The notes below the pieces were generated by a model. The model searched no databases. It worked only from the letters and a program-made list of their open reading frames with translations, and had not been told where the DNA came from. Shown here piece by piece: positions 1 to 12,509 of a stretch of 64,000 nt of DNA. Made by a program: the position numbers and the translations under genes. Source of the stretch: Incurvaria masculella. Lineage: Eukaryota > Arthropoda > Insecta > Lepidoptera > Incurvariidae. The stretch covers positions 17,427,001-17,491,000 of the forward strand of contig OX335653.1 in the NCBI GenBank assembly GCA_946894095.1, written 5' to 3'. How positions within the stretch are numbered: the stretch's first letter is position 1; each line of letters opens with the position of its first letter.

Positions 1-386
1 GAGCAATATAGAGCAACCCCGATGCATTTTCGGCGATTATCCATATTGCTCAACATCGCTCCATATTTTTCGTGTCGCCGGTGAGTTGTTTATCGGATTG
101 CCAGGCATTCATGCACTTGCTCGCCACATGCGGGCAATTAATTCCTCTACGAATGGCTCTATACTTGTCCATAAACCACGTTGCCGGAGATTGCTGAATG
201 TTACCGTGACGACGAAATCGAGGGTGAGTGCTGCAAGTTAATCAACTTCAGTGTACGGGCACCTTTGGGTATTAACTTAATACTGACATTATTGACACCC
301 GACGACACATAAGAATACGTTAAAAAACGTAAGATATTCACGTTATTTTGTGTCACGAAAAATCGAATTTGCTCGGCACGAATTAG
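1..386. other. unassigned sequence
   Basis: No coding region or repeat that recurs elsewhere in the window was recognised here. Confidence 0.5.
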
Positions 387-866
387 TTAAGGCCCTGGTA
401 CTGGCCAAATCGCAAAGTTAGACGTGGCACCCCAAGTTAACTAATTAAGTCTGACGTATAGAAGTGTCATTCTTACAATATATGATTCCTTGTCTAGGAA
501 TCAACCAACTTTCGTTAATGTATGTTATCTTTTTCTATACAAAATACATTGCGGAAATGGTGTTCGTTTCCAAATTTTTTTGAATAAATGTAGAAATCTA
601 AAAGCAAATGGATTAATTTGTTTATGCATATATGCTGTTTTTGCTTATATCTAGAACTCACGTTACTTTCAGATTTGCAATGTGAAAAATCGACTTTATT
701 ATTATTATTTAAAGAAATGATGAAATTAAAAAAAATATTAACAATCCATTACCAGTCTCGAGTTTTATTTAGACTTGCCGAGGCGTTTCACTACATATTA
801 TTACATTTGTTTAAAGGTGCATTTGTATGGCGCGAGTAGTTAGTTGGCTAGTCCTAGCGCCATAAT
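387..866 (+). mobile_element. TTAA MITE family 1, copy A
   Basis: Non-autonomous DNA transposon of about 475 bp with no coding capacity. It starts TTAA-GGCCCTGGTACT and ends with the imperfect inverse (GTCCTAGCGCC, then ATAA). The same sequence recurs at 15319-15795 (opposite strand) and 60015-60494. Copies B and C have TTAA on both sides, so the right flank ATAA here is probably a mutated TTAA. A TTAA target suggests piggyBac-type mobilisation, but TA (Tc1/mariner type) also fits. Confidence 0.85.
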
Positions 867-1857
867 AACTGACTACAGTCAGTGCATTTACACTAACTCG
901 CGGCTGCGATGCCGCCACACAAATGAGTTTCTGCTTCTTCTCTCGATGAGTTGAAGCCACAACAAAAGTCACTAGGATTAGGCGACGAAGATGAATAATT
1001 TCAATTAACAACCACACGAAAGCCCGTCGGAAGTGATACGAAGAAGCCTAATTAATTCCTAAGACAACGCTAATAGGCTCCATTGTCGAGCTGTGGCGAG
1101 GCGATATCTCCTCACTACATCACGTACCGAATTACATTCACTTTACAAATTGCCGGATTAATTCTCGCTACAGCGGGATTCGCATGATTGACCGAAATCC
1201 TGGATTTACAGCTCGAAGTCTGGCATACATTTTTTTTTAATATGTTTTGTTCTGCACACTGAACAGAAAGCCATGCTCATTGAATGTTTTTTTATTTAAT
1301 CACAATTCCTCTGTTCCTAAGAATGAAAATTCCTGTTAAAGCAAAAAAAAAAAATAAACATTGAAATGTTCTCGGGTATTTGACAACTAAAAAATTTACT
1401 TTTTTTTTTAAATATCCTTTTATTGTGTTTCCATGTTTTATTAACAATTACAATTTATATGCAAATTAAAGTATAGACGCACTTAAAAATAGACACAACA
1501 AAACAAACTAGTTAATAAAATATTTAACACAATAATTTTAATGTCTTGAAAGGGAAGGTCTAAATCGAAAAACATAATAATGATTATTAAATATATTTTG
1601 TCGATTTTGAAAACATTGATGAACATTTTTTCTCGAAAATCGGGAAAACTAGGGCTCCCGATCTTAAGACGCACTTCAACGAAAGTTCTTTGATTACATC
1701 TCAGTTGCTCGGGCTCGAATGAATAATCTTCTCAGTTTTGAGAGAGGCGAGGCCGCATCGCAGAGGCTGCACAACTTACACTTAATACTAATACTAGTGG
1801 CTCTGAGCTGTAGACCTCGCGTGTCTGCCTTTGTGAACATTTCACGTACACATTTTT
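867..1857. other. unassigned AT-rich sequence
   Basis: Contains several A/T homopolymer runs but no recognisable gene or window-internal repeat. Short open frames here have no known motif. Confidence 0.5.
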
Positions 1858-2075
1858 TTTTTATAAAAACAGGCTGGACTAAAAAACTATACAGAAATAT
1901 CGAACCTGCTTACACAATTTCCAATCGATTCAGAAATGCGACTTGTGAACAGCTTGTTTCAAAATTACTCCGCTATTTTGACTTTTTTCTAAAAAACTGA
2001 CTTGACTAAACATTATATGTAAATATTGAACCTGCTTACAAAATTTCTCGCGAATCGGTCGATAAATGCGACCTT
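1858..2075 (+). repeat. diverged direct duplication
   Basis: Two similar stretches follow each other, at about 1871-1945 and 1998-2075. Both contain a GAACCTGCTTACA motif, then an AATTTC...CGATTC/CGGTC stretch, then AAATGCGAC. They look like two old copies of one dispersed repeat of unknown class. Confidence 0.5.
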
Positions 2076-3085
2076 TAGAGGAGAAAAGCCGGACATGCGA
2101 AAACATTTTCGCCCAATCTTGAAACGGAGACCTTCGCTATGCTCGATCAATTAATGGATATTATCCGTATTTATCGAGAATTAATTGAAAGTTTACTAGT
2201 TTTATGTAGTAGTACAAACTACTTATTCCAAATTATTGAAAATCCCTAAAAATCACAATAATACTTTTACAAAAAAATCAAACTAAAATCAAATCAAATA
2301 TATTTGAGAAATAATTATCATTATATAAGTTAAATATGGCTTTATTAGGTTTATATAATTTAATACAAAAACGAAGCCTTAAAATATAACCTAACCTAAC
2401 CTAAAACTGAAATTTATTATATTTATATTACTTTTATTAGCTGCATTCAAGCTGAGAATTGTAATGAATGGGAAATGTTAGTCTGTAATAATGTAATGTA
2501 ATGTGTCTGTCTACCCAGCGACGTGGTTCGAAACAAATGTAAAATCTTCATATACTTACAAGGAAGTGTTAAACCTGTCCGAGTTGGAATCGTATCGAAT
2601 ACAAAATGGTCAAAATGACAAGCCAGATTTCAAATGCAAGTACTTATGTATATAAATATGGTCCAGTTCTGTAAGGTATAAGTTTAATCAGCTTATTTGC
2701 GCATAGCATGTAATTTTTATCATATTATTTTTTATGTATGTAATAAACGTTTCTTATTTCTTATAAAAAAGGAAAACAACTTTCTTTATTCTAAATTTAC
2801 AGCATCGAAAAAAAATCCGGGATTAGAAGTATCTCTTCTCCTCTCGGACCCGTAAACGAGCTATGCAAAAAAACGTAGATCTTGATGCACTGTTACTGCG
2901 TGAAAGAAGTCCAACCCAAAAAACTACATTTCATTTGTATAATAAGGTTTTTATTCTAAAAATAGAAAACTGGACAAGTGCGAGCATGACCCGCGCACCT
3001 AGGATTCCGCGCAAATTTAACTGAATAATAGTGCAATTGCAGTGACTTACATTTCAGGTATTTAAGTTTCTAATCACGCAAAAGG
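2076..3085. other. unassigned sequence with a short telomere-like run
   Basis: About three units of AACCT (insect telomere repeat, complement strand) lie at 2388-2404. Nothing else was recognised. Confidence 0.45.
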
Positions 3086-3401
3086 TCAGCCTCGGTAGCT
3101 CAGTGGTGCGACGCCATGCAATAAGCACCTCTGAGCGCGGTTGGTTGACCATTTTCAACCGTTGAGGCTAGCCGTGGTTCGGATTCCACGTAAAACTGTA
3201 GGTTTTTTCGCCCGGATTGGTACCATCGGATTGAATGAACGATGGTCGAAGCGGCAATGAAAATTGCCCATGTTTTCCATCCAGTTCAACGTAGCCGAGC
3301 AATATAAGGAAGGTTCTAACATGGCACCTAGTTCCCATGTGGTGTGTAAGGCTAATATATAAATTGATATTAGCCATACATGTCCAATAACATGAAAAAA
3401 A
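3086..3401 (+). mobile_element. SINE, degraded 5S-type head
   Basis: Begins AGCCTCGGTAGCTCAGTGG, an RNA polymerase III A-box-like start. A shortened version of the 5S-like segment found in the copies at 45744 and 56147 follows (AATAAGCACC and GGTTGACC survive). The shared body comes next (TGGTACCATCG..GATTGAATGAACGATGG, GTTTTCCATCCAGTTCAA), then the tail (ATTAGCCATACATGTCC) and an A-run. Same family as about 14 other copies in this window. Confidence 0.8.
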
Positions 3402-3976
3402 GTGTAGTTAAGGAACGGAACACAAAACATGACTTGAGTGACTGAAATACAGCATAAAAGTAGGAAGTAACAGTGACAGAGTAACAGAGACAGGGCCGAA
3501 GTCAGTAGGAATAATGTGCCAGTTACTCTGCGCGCAGACTTTATTTATGAACAGTTTTGTCTTTGTCCTAAGCCGAGTGTTTGCTTCGTAACGGCTTAAA
3601 ATTAAGTACACTCAGACAACAGCTTCGGTTGCCTCCAAACTATCGAAGTGTTCCGGACTTTGGACTCTCGGTTAAGTCTTTGGATGAATAACAGCCAAAG
3701 TTTCGAGGCTAACGTCTATTTGCCTATTGATTAACAGGGAGTCTTACTAAGTTAGGGAGCAACATTTGCAGTACTGGCGAGAATAATCCTACCCCGACAG
3801 TCTTGCGTCAGCTGGCACCGAATCCATAATTCTGGTTTGAATCATAAAATAAAATCAATATTATGGTAAAATATGGTATTATTTAATGGGACAAGGATAA
3901 AGTTTTATTCTTTATTCTTTTCTTGTGAGTAGTGAATTTTACAAGTTAAGTAATAATCATTACGTACCTCTTGCAG
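3402..3976. other. unassigned sequence
   Basis: No gene or window-internal repeat recognised. Confidence 0.45.
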
Positions 3977-4379
3977 TTAAGGGCGTGATAACAACTGTTT
4001 TTCTATCTGTTTTAGCATTTAGTTCTATAAAGGCGTAAGTGAATACATATGATTATTTTAAAAAAATACTAGCACTTATTTTGGAATTCTAAAAAGATAA
4101 AAGGTGAATTGATGGTCTAGCTCTCTATAAAACCTAAAACGGTAAATATCGGACGCTCATGTTTTGTATAAAACTTTTTTTATGAACATTTATGAATATT
4201 TGTCTAATTTTATAACACAAAGCACCAGTGACTTACAGTTCTATTTTTAAATTGTAGCCAGACCTATTTCACTTTTTGGACTATCGAAATTCGTCGTGGT
4301 TATTTTTAATTATAATTAAATGTTGTTTTACTTACGTCCTTATCAAACTGAACGAAATCGGCTCTTATCACGCCCTTAA
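3977..4379 (+). mobile_element. TTAA MITE family 4, complete copy
   Basis: A 403-bp element bounded by TTAAGGGCGTGATAA on the left and its exact inverse TTATCACGCCCTTAA on the right, with TTAA at both edges. It has no coding capacity. Partial copies follow at 4400-4715 and at 43190-43400. Confidence 0.8.
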
Positions 4380-4399
4380 GTGTGAATAAACGCATATTT

Positions 4400-4715
4400 C
4401 CTTGAATTACATTTTATAATTATATCAAAAAGATTTGTTTATTGATGGTCCAGCTATAATTCAGACAAAAAAAAATAATGCTGTCTGGTACTTCGATTCA
4501 TCAAATCAGACAAACATGCATGAATGAGTTTGAACAAAGAATATATCACAAGAAGATATTTACCGATATAGTTTTCAAACATGGCTTTAATATAAACTTA
4601 AATTTCATCTTTTTTTTATTCGAAATTGGTTGAAGTTATTTTTAAAAACAATAAAATGTGGTTTCGCTCACGTCTCTATGGTACTAAATGCATTAATCTG
4701 TCATAACACCCTTAA
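4400..4715 (+). mobile_element. TTAA MITE family 4, 5'-truncated copy
   Basis: Repeats the right half of the preceding element (TTGATGGTC.AGCT, then GTTATTTTTAA..AAAATG, then TCATAACACCCTTAA). Its terminal TTAA at 4712-4715 is also the left TTAA of the next MITE. Confidence 0.65.
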
Positions 4716-5261
4716 GGTGGCCCATCCCGCTCATCTCCCCATACAAGAGGGGTAAGAGGATCACGCCCATATTTCTTGTCAGAGATCTCAAATTTTGCTC
4801 AAAATAGCTTTATTTGATCGAACTAGATGTCTGATGACCATTGGCATTGTAAAATTGTGTTTGGTTTCTAAGTTATAAGATCCGAAAGTTCGAATTTTTC
4901 GCGCGTTTTATACAATAACTTTGGAGGTGGATTACGCAATGATAAAGTGAGAACATCTTAAAAAGATTAGTCATCAGACATAGCTTATTTAATCAAGATT
5001 CATAATCTATTTGGTTTTTGTTACATTTTTGACTACAGCGGTCGTGGTTCACTTTTAGCTATAAGTCGTTTTGAAATTGAAATTTTCGTAAATCTTACCA
5101 AATCATACGCTATGCACATTGTCTTTTTTGTGGACATGTTGCATCTTCCTCATCACGGAGCCTGTTATTTTCTTTGAAACAGAGAAGGTCCCAGAGCGCA
5201 ACAGCACGGTTTTGTACCGTGCCCGCGAATGAGTTAGGCCCGCCGGGTTGGGCCACCTTAA
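4712..5261 (+). mobile_element. TTAA MITE family 3, copy 1
   Basis: About 550 bp bounded by TTAAGGTGGCCCATCCCG and the inverse CGGGTTGGGCCACCTTAA. A second copy in reverse orientation lies at 54369-54918. A short open frame of about 48 codons next to one terminus is preserved in both copies (5103-5250 minus strand, 54375-54527 plus strand). No transposase domain is visible. Confidence 0.85.
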
Positions 5262-5831
5262 GACACATAGTGGGGTTAAGAAACTGCAAATAAAAATTGA
5301 CCCGATTGTAGGCAAGAATTTCTCATTGTCAGTATACAGGGTCGTTTGTGTTCCCCGCTTCGTTCTTGCGGAATGATCTCCCCGAATAATTAGGCGAAAA
5401 CGAGAAGAACATAAATATGCAAATTTAATATTCGGCACCTTAACATAACTCTTCAGGGAATAGTGCGTACGTGATATTTGTTCAAACTGTTACAGAGGGA
5501 GCGAATGTTCAATATTCCTGCCATGCGTAGCCATACATGTTAGAGGGCAGAATACGATTTTTATTCTTTCTAAGAAATGTAGAGACAAAAAATACCACAT
5601 CGAATAAGGATTAGAAAGCAAGCAATCAATATTAATGCATAGTGATAATTTAACAAGATTTATTGGTTTTATTTTTCTATCTATTTATATTCAAAAAAAT
5701 TAAATTAAAACAAGCAATTTAATACTAACTATATCTATACTAAGCTACATAGAATATTTCTTCCATGTCCTTAGCACCTAAAATGCTCTGCGCGTTTTGC
5801 CCCTCTATACTGAAATACCATCAACACCAAA
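5262..5831. other. unassigned sequence
   Basis: No gene or recurring repeat recognised. Confidence 0.45.
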
Positions 5832-6081
5832 AAATGACGTTTTTTGTATGGGGACCCCTTTGTTTTTTATTATTTTTTTATTTGACCTATTTGTTGTTAT
5901 AGCGGCAAAATAAATACACATTCTGTGAAAATTTCAGCTGCCTACCTTTTACTGTTCACGAGATACAGCCCTGTGACAGACGGACGGACGGACGGACGGA
6001 CGGACGGACGGACGGACGGACGGACGGACGGACGGACGGACGGACGGACAGCGGAGGCTTAGTAATAGGGTTCCGTTTAAC
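5832..6081 (+). repeat. CCGGCC-type repeat with (GACG)17, 5'-truncated
   Basis: Carries the conserved middle of a repeat seen complete at 29016-29340 and 62335-62650 (GTTGTTATAGCGGCAAAATA, TTTCAGCTGCCTACC, GATACAGCCCTGTGACAGA). A pure tetranucleotide run of 17 CGGA units follows at 5981-6048, then AGCGGAGGCTTAGTAATAGG. The CCGGCCAAGTGCGAG head is missing, as is the final GGTACGGAACCC block. Confidence 0.8.
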
Positions 6082-6609
6082 TTGACTAGGAGCCAAATTC
6101 ATCAAAATATTTATCTAAAAACATTAAAACTATGATTTTTCTTTCGAAACACCATCATTGTTGTTATGGTCACCGACCTAACAAATTTAACATTCTCACG
6201 TAAAGTAAACAGTGTATATCTAAAAGGGCCGGTCCAGAATATCTACGGTATGCTGCTCTAAAGACTTAATTGTTTAAGCGGTGTGCCCGCTCGCGTTGTC
6301 ATCGTTGTGTGCAGGAGCATGCGTCGCTTTGGGTTATTTTTCCTCAGAAAGGTGATAACGTATGATAAACAGGCTTAGCCCCGGTTGCACGAAAAAACGG
6401 CTAAGTTAATCATTGTTAAAACACGTCACTTTTAGTGAACCGCATAGAGTTCCTTCCATACTGTCCACAAAAAGTGACGTGTTTAAACATACTTTGACTT
6501 TGATTTTGATTTTTTGTTGTTTCGTGCACTCGGCCCTGAGTAGGCCACTCTCCACTAACCGTGCTACGATCCTCTATTTCAATCGCCTCTCGTGACCTGG
6601 AGAGTAACC

Positions 6610-6763
6610 GACGTAAGATGTGAGAAAACATGCGCGGGAATTCGATCAATAATGATCAAATCAAAAGCCTTAATGTCATTCCTTCTGCGCTCTTATTGGG
6701 TAGAATGTTTGGCATTCACTTCTATTTGGTGCAGAATTGATCAAATTTTCTCACATCTACGGG
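6610..6763. repeat. small foldback sequence
   Basis: CGTAAGATGTGAGAAAA at the left is mirrored by TTTTCTCACATCTACG at the right, with GATCAA blocks also inverted inside. It looks like a short MITE remnant. Confidence 0.45.
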
Positions 6764-6787
6764 TCAGCCCCTGTTTTCGCTACGCAC

Positions 6788-6827
6788 CTTCAAGGAGAAT
6801 GGTGGCCACGTACCATTTTCCTTGAAG
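6788..6827. repeat. 16-bp stem hairpin
   Basis: CTTCAAGGAGAATGGT, an 8-base loop, then ACCATTTTCCTTGAAG. The single mismatch would be a G-U pair in RNA. It is too short for a microRNA precursor and no function is assigned. Confidence 0.5.
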
Positions 6828-9199
6828 TGCTTCGAGAGAAACAACTTTCGTCAGTTTTGGCTCATCTTGGAAGACCTAGACTGCCGATTGCTGCTTAGAA
6901 TCAGGATCATAAGCATACAACCAAAATTCATCGCCACTTCAAACATTGAAGTCGTGTTTGTCCTTTCCGAAAGTTGTAGAAAACTATTGCACGAACATTT
7001 TACTTAAATAGATTCATTTTCTTACCCAACTTGACAGACTTTGAAATGACGCTGTTGCGAAATAATTTATTTTTCCTATAACATTCAATTGTTTATTAAA
7101 ACATTTTAGAACTATGTACGGTAATTGGCGGTAAATATGTAAACAAAATGAATTGAAAGACACGCCTTGTATTAAACAATGGTACAGAGATAAAACAAAA
7201 TGTGCCAAATTTAAGAGTGATCAACATTTGTTCTGTGCCTTTTGCAGTCTTTAAAAAATAAACATTGTGAGGTTAGAAAATCAAAATGAAGTATGTAGAG
7301 ATGAATTGATGTTGTTCGCCGTAGGATAAAATTTGTTTAGTACAAGATACAGCAAAACTTCTTTTAAATTTAACGTACCTTTGCTGAATCATGCCAGATG
7401 ATAAAAATGGTAAGATGTTTGCTCTCTCAATTTATTCGTTATTTTATATAATTAAAAATTGGCAGCCTGTTGTATAATCTTAGCGAGCGAGATCATTCAT
7501 TATCATTATCATTCCTACTTTAATATATTTATCTCTTTTGGTTTTTTTTTTCTCATGTTATGCAATATAAATGTGCAATGTAAAAGAACAAAAATTGCTT
7601 GGAATGTAAACATTAAATAGCTCACGTATAGTCACACGCAGACAAACCGAAAGGTTTCGCGTGTACAGCATAATGTAATCATGTATGTTTCTAAAATATG
7701 AAAATAAACGCCATTTTGTGGCAATGAACTGAAAAAAAAAATAGATCTAAATTGACGAGCGAAACTCGCTGAAATCGTCGTAGACTTGCGATATGGTTAA
7801 ATAAGGTATGGTATTTTCCTGGTCGACCGGAGCATGCTCGGAGTATTGAAAGGATTCTCACACGAGCGCACAGCCACCGGACTATGCTCTCGGCTAAATG
7901 GCATGCTCTACACCCGGAAGCCTGATTATTTAAAGTTCGAAAAAGTTTAGTTGGTATCTTCGGAGTAGAGATAACCGTCCGAACCGGAAACAGAGTGAGA
8001 GGTCTCGCTTGCGCTTTAGTATTGTTTCGCTCGCTAGACGTTCTCTTATTTATTTTGAGTGTCGTATCCCAACATGGATAACCAATTAAGTAAATCAATG
8101 TCGAACCAAACTCTAAGGAACAGACCCACGTATCCAGTTCCAGTTAAAAGCATACAAAAAAAACAGCCATAAAATGAGTTGATTTTTGTCAACTATGGAT
8201 TGGCACATACATACATTACGTAACTAAACACATTTTGAGCTCCGGTGGCGACGGATGCTTCATCTTTTTGGATACACTACGTTGGTACTAGCCTTGCGAC
8301 CCACGTATAGCATGAATTCTGCACTGTGTGATTATACGTAAAATATGCACTTAAAAACATTGTTTTACGGTAAACACGGCAACCAAAAATATGTAAATGT
8401 AGTTTAGTATATATAGTTTCTACCATTTGCTTTTAACAGCGTATCAGCCTCGCTGTCCAGAGAGGCAATGCTGCGAGTGTAATGGGAACGATCTAGCCGT
8501 CGGCATCGTTGAAGGAAATATTTTACCTAACCGGCTAGGTTTTACATTTACTTTGGTTTGTAAGAGTACAACATGTAAGAGCTTGGAATATTAATATTCT
8601 GATTTTATTGTTGACTTCCTAAGCTTGTTTTTTCCATTTCGTGCCCCGCTACCACAATTTCATCGAAAATATTTGAAGCGTCGGAGGTAGAGCATTCGAG
8701 TGGTCCGCCATCGTGAATGAATACATTCGCGTGTTCGCTCGCGCGTTGACATTCCTCAGTGATTTATACGAATAGGCGAATTTGCGACATCAGGGTGAGA
8801 CGAATGCTCGTCGTTGCACCATGTATCACTGGACTTAGGGTTACACTTACGCATCCATTGCCAGTAATTTGGAAAGTTTTTGCAATCAGAAGCAATTTTA
8901 ATGCATTCTTGATTGCGCTGCTGCCATGCCAGGGCCTTCCCTGTATTGCACGGTTATATTTAGCTGGTTGGAATAAACCCTACTATTAAGACATAAAGTA
9001 AAGGACAAACTATCGACTTATCCCTTAGTCAACTTTGTCGACATCTAGGAAAGAGATGCAAGATATGCACTTGCAAATAAACTTTTTTCTTCTAAGCGAG
9101 AATATCGCTATTTATGTTTGAATGTTCAATCTTTGCAGTCAATGTCCACCACGTAGGAAATGCGTTAAATAAATGTATGTATAATAAAACATTGTAATG
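6828..9199. other. unassigned sequence
   Basis: A 135-codon minus-strand frame at 7691-8098 has no recognisable domain and no repeat counterpart, so I do not call it a gene. The rest is AT-rich with no feature recognised. Confidence 0.4.
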
Positions 9200-9202
9200 T
9201 AA

Positions 9203-9370
9203 GGCTGAGATAAATAGTCGTAACAGAAACTAATACTATCGAAAAGTAGTACTTTGTGACGTCACTTTGACAAACTTTGTATGGACGATATGTCAAAGTA
9301 ATGCAAATTGACGTCACAAAGTACAACTTTTCGTTAGTCTTAGTTTCTGTTACGACTATTTATCTCAGCC
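9203..9370. mobile_element. palindromic Harbinger-like MITE, copy 1
   Basis: A 168-bp element that is one long palindrome: GGCTGAGATAAATAGTCG..., with TACTTTGTGACGTCA near the centre, and its inverse ending CTCAGCC. It is flanked by TAA at 9200-9202 and 9371-9373. A second copy at 46684-46851 is flanked by TTA. Three-base TWA duplications are characteristic of PIF/Harbinger transposons. Confidence 0.85.
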
Positions 9371-9373
9371 TAA

Positions 9374-10160
9374 GACTATGGGATGAGGCGCTGTAGGAGA
9401 ATTCCCAATCACCGGTACATAGCGGGTGGCGGAAATGCCGGTTCAAGTAAAGCCTTACTGTACATGAATAAAGTAGTTTTATTTGCAGCTTTTTCTTCAA
9501 AATGAATGTATCCTTGCTTCACGGCCGATTCTACATAAATATCACATTCGTTAGCTGAAGTTCGCTGAACCACATCCTATCTACGACCAATAATTATCCA
9601 GACCGTGTATTACAGTCAAAACAATATTTAAAAGGTACAGTAACATTTAATGTTTAAGCCTGTCGTCACTCAGTTAGAGTAACCGATTTACTTAGTTGGC
9701 TCTATTTTAACGTTGCAAGACGGTTGTTATTATTGGAATTACAGTTAAATTCACAGATTATTTTTTTCAGTGCATTGAGCCTCAAAGTAGAACTTCAGGG
9801 AGTTGACCAAAGTCACGTCGACGTATGGACTGGCTGAGGGCAACTGGAACGGACTTCAGCAAATCCCTCGGCTCCCACCGCTCGATTTGTCACGAGCGGG
9901 CAGACTTGAAAGGAGCTGGATTTAGGCGATCGGAAGACCATCTGATTTGGATTTCCGAACCGCCTTACATATCGGGCCGTCCCTTTGTTCGAAGCCGTCC
10001 ATTCATTTGCAATTCACTGCGGTTTCCGAGGGAGGAGAGGTTCTAAAACTTTGAAACAAAGAGATGTTTCGTTCGCTATGGCCGTTAGCAATCATCTTTC
10101 GATAAAAAATCATCGCAAATTTCGAGATTTAGCATCGCAACATAGGCGCTTTTTTTTTTA
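9374..10160. other. unassigned, moderately GC-rich in part
   Basis: The stretch 9790-10060 is less AT-rich and holds a 73-codon plus-strand frame (9825-10046) with no recognisable motif and no splice context. No gene is called. Confidence 0.35.
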
Positions 10161-10168
10161 GTTGAGGG

Positions 10169-10197
10169 CGGCATATGGCGTACGCCAGGACCTAACA
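10169..10197 (-). repeat. dispersed repeat fragment (TTAGGTCCTGGCG type)
   Basis: On the minus strand it reads GTTAGGTCCTGGCGTACGCC followed by ATATGCCGC. The same block recurs at 12331-12366 and 61985-62032. Class unknown. Confidence 0.5.
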
Positions 10198-10581
10198 TAA
10201 TAAGAGATGAACGGCGCTGCGTAAAACATGCCGGCCGGCCACGTGCTTCTTCACACCACGTTCGAATGACCCCAGGTTGTACTTGGAGGGAAAAACCGCA
10301 GCGGGGAGTCCGTTTCATAGTTTACCGACTCTGTAGATAAAGGATCTAGAGGATCGGCTGGTTCTTATTTTGTTAATTTCGACAGTGAATGGGTGCGTTC
10401 CCTGCCCTGCCTGTTCCGCATTGAGCGGTGATGGAGAGGGGGCGGAGGGACAGCGTTTTGTAGCTCCGAAGAGCATTCTCATGGGTAGAGACCATGTACA
10501 CAGAAAAATACCCTAAATCGCTTCGGAGTTGAAGTGAGCAAGGGTGAATCGCGCGTCTTTTGTTTATTTATTTTTTATTAA

Positions 10582-10945
10582 TTTTTTTATGCGATCTGAC
10601 ATGGATGGCTAATACCACACAACTACCGTTATGATATTAGCCCAATACACCACATTCCCGAAGTAATTAGGTGCCATGCCAGGACCTTCCCTTTATGAGC
10701 ACGGTTACATTGAACTGGATGGAAAACAGGGACAATTTTTAATTGCCGCTTTGACCATCTTTTTATCCAATGCGATTGTACCAACCCGGGCGGGTTTTAA
10801 ATGGATTCCGAATCATGGAACAGCTCGCATTCGTGACGAAATGCACTTATCGAACTCGGAAAGAGAAAGAAAGTGGTGCATGTCGGAATCTAATCCAGAC
10901 CTCTGGTACGCTAGGCCAGTCCCCGCGCCACTAGGCTACGAGCGA
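10582..10945 (-). mobile_element. SINE, tRNA-like head A, near full length
   Basis: On the minus strand it begins with the tRNA-like head (CTCGTAGCCTAGTGGCGCGG; the B-box region reads as in the copies at 16933 and 59598 but is mutated). The TCTTTCTCTTTCCGAGTTCG linker, the shared body and the tail ending ATGTCAGATCGCATAAAAAAA follow. Confidence 0.85.
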
Positions 10946-12330
10946 GTATATTTTATATTACATTCGATGCATCATTCCGCAAGCTTGGAAGCTTTTATTA
11001 TTTTTATATACGGACTTTAAGGAGTGAAAATGTATATGCGTCGGATGTAGAGATGAAAATTTAAATTCATTGAAGCACAGTCAACTTTACTTGAGCGAGT
11101 ATAATTGATCACCTCGAGAGATCCGTTGTCTAGAAGTTAATTCGTGCATATCATCAAGCCTGCCCGATTTATTGAGTGATTGACTTTATCGATCAATACT
11201 CACATTTTAAATGGTCGAATTCCTCTGCCAAATATAACATTAATTGTATAGTTCACTTGCAGGCTAACGTATAGGGTTATTTGATTGAAAAAACTTATAA
11301 AATTTCGTGTAACATACTAGCTATGGCCATTTAACAATCGTTCCGGCAATTTTTTTTAGTAGATATGAGTATGTATATTTTCAGTAAGCTACATTTTCTC
11401 TACTTTTGCAGTTTTTTTCACTTCCAAATTTCTTGTTTTCTTCATACTCTGCAAACTTGGTCGATATCGACCGAACGGAATTCAAAAAGTTAATCTTCGA
11501 CTTCCAGCGAAGTTTAATGTCTGTTATTATTCGCGCGCTCTAAGCTAATTCTAAATTAACAAATCTAATAATGTGTATAGCTTTAATAAGAAAAACAAGA
11601 CGAATACATACTAAGTACTGAACTTCTTAGTAATTTAATTGGATAAAAACCGTAGCAGGTACGAATTTCGTAGGAAAATCACCAATGAAATGTCACTACA
11701 AGTCGTGGCAAAGCTTATACCCATTAGTGGGAGTTACATGCCAAACGGTCGGCTCACCGTTTTGTCTCAAACGACTTAACTTCTTGGCAATTAGTAAGGA
11801 TTGAGCGACCAAATGGCGTTTGATTTGGGAGTATAGTTACAGTCCAATTAAGGGAGGGAGAAGAGATAAGAGAACAATCGGGTGTGGTGTAGGAAATGTA
11901 ATTTTAATTTTCACGCAGAAAGAAGAAGAAAGAACATAGACCGTGAAGCAAGGACACATTAATTAAATAAAGAGCCCGATAAAAAGAAAAACAGTCAATG
12001 TCCGCAACTAAGATGAAGCGTTAAATATATGTTTTCAGTTTTCAGTTTCAGTTTCAGTTTCTTTATTTCCTCAATTAGATGTATATTACACACTCGGATT
12101 CGTCTTTTTTTTCCTGTCGGTTCGATTTCTTCAGGCGAAGAAGAGTCGACAGGAAACTTCGTCAGGTTGGTCATTGTATTATTATTTTTTCCAGTGATAC
12201 TTACAAACTAGTTCAATCTAGTACTACCGCTCACAAAGAACATTATTATAAGAACATTATAGTATACATTGGTGAGGAGCAAACTCTATGTATGTAGGTA
12301 TGATCTTAAACACTGTGTTAGTGTCATCGG
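10946..12330. other. unassigned sequence
   Basis: No gene or recurring repeat was recognised. A simple CAGTTT-type run lies near 12033-12062. Confidence 0.4.
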
Positions 12331-12366
12331 GCGCCTTTTTTGTGAGGTCCTGGCATGCGCCATATG
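12331..12366 (+). repeat. dispersed repeat fragment (AGGTCCTGGCATGC type)
   Basis: Matches 61985-62032, and the inverse of 10169-10197, through TGGCATGCGCCATATGCCG. It sits just upstream of a CCGGCC-type repeat. Confidence 0.5.
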
Positions 12367-12371
12367 CCGCG

Positions 12372-12509
12372 CTTCACAAAAAAAAAAAATTTTTGCCGAT
12401 ATAAACACAAATAGGTAAAACAAAAAACGTGTTTTTTTTAAATATAAATATTGTACAATGCAACGGAACCTTTCGTGTGCGAGTCCGACTCGCACTTATC
12501 CGGTTTTTA
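12372..12509 (-). repeat. CCGGCC-type repeat, 3'-truncated
   Basis: The minus strand reads ACCGGATAAGTGCGAGTCGG, then ACTCGCACACGAAAGGTTCC, then poly-A-rich sequence and a decayed TAGCGGC region. The (GACG)n block and 3' end are missing. Confidence 0.7.

Noticed and set aside
7691..8098. 135-codon minus-strand open frame
   Set aside because: No recognisable domain, no upstream or downstream splice context that I could support, and no repeated counterpart. It is compatible with chance.
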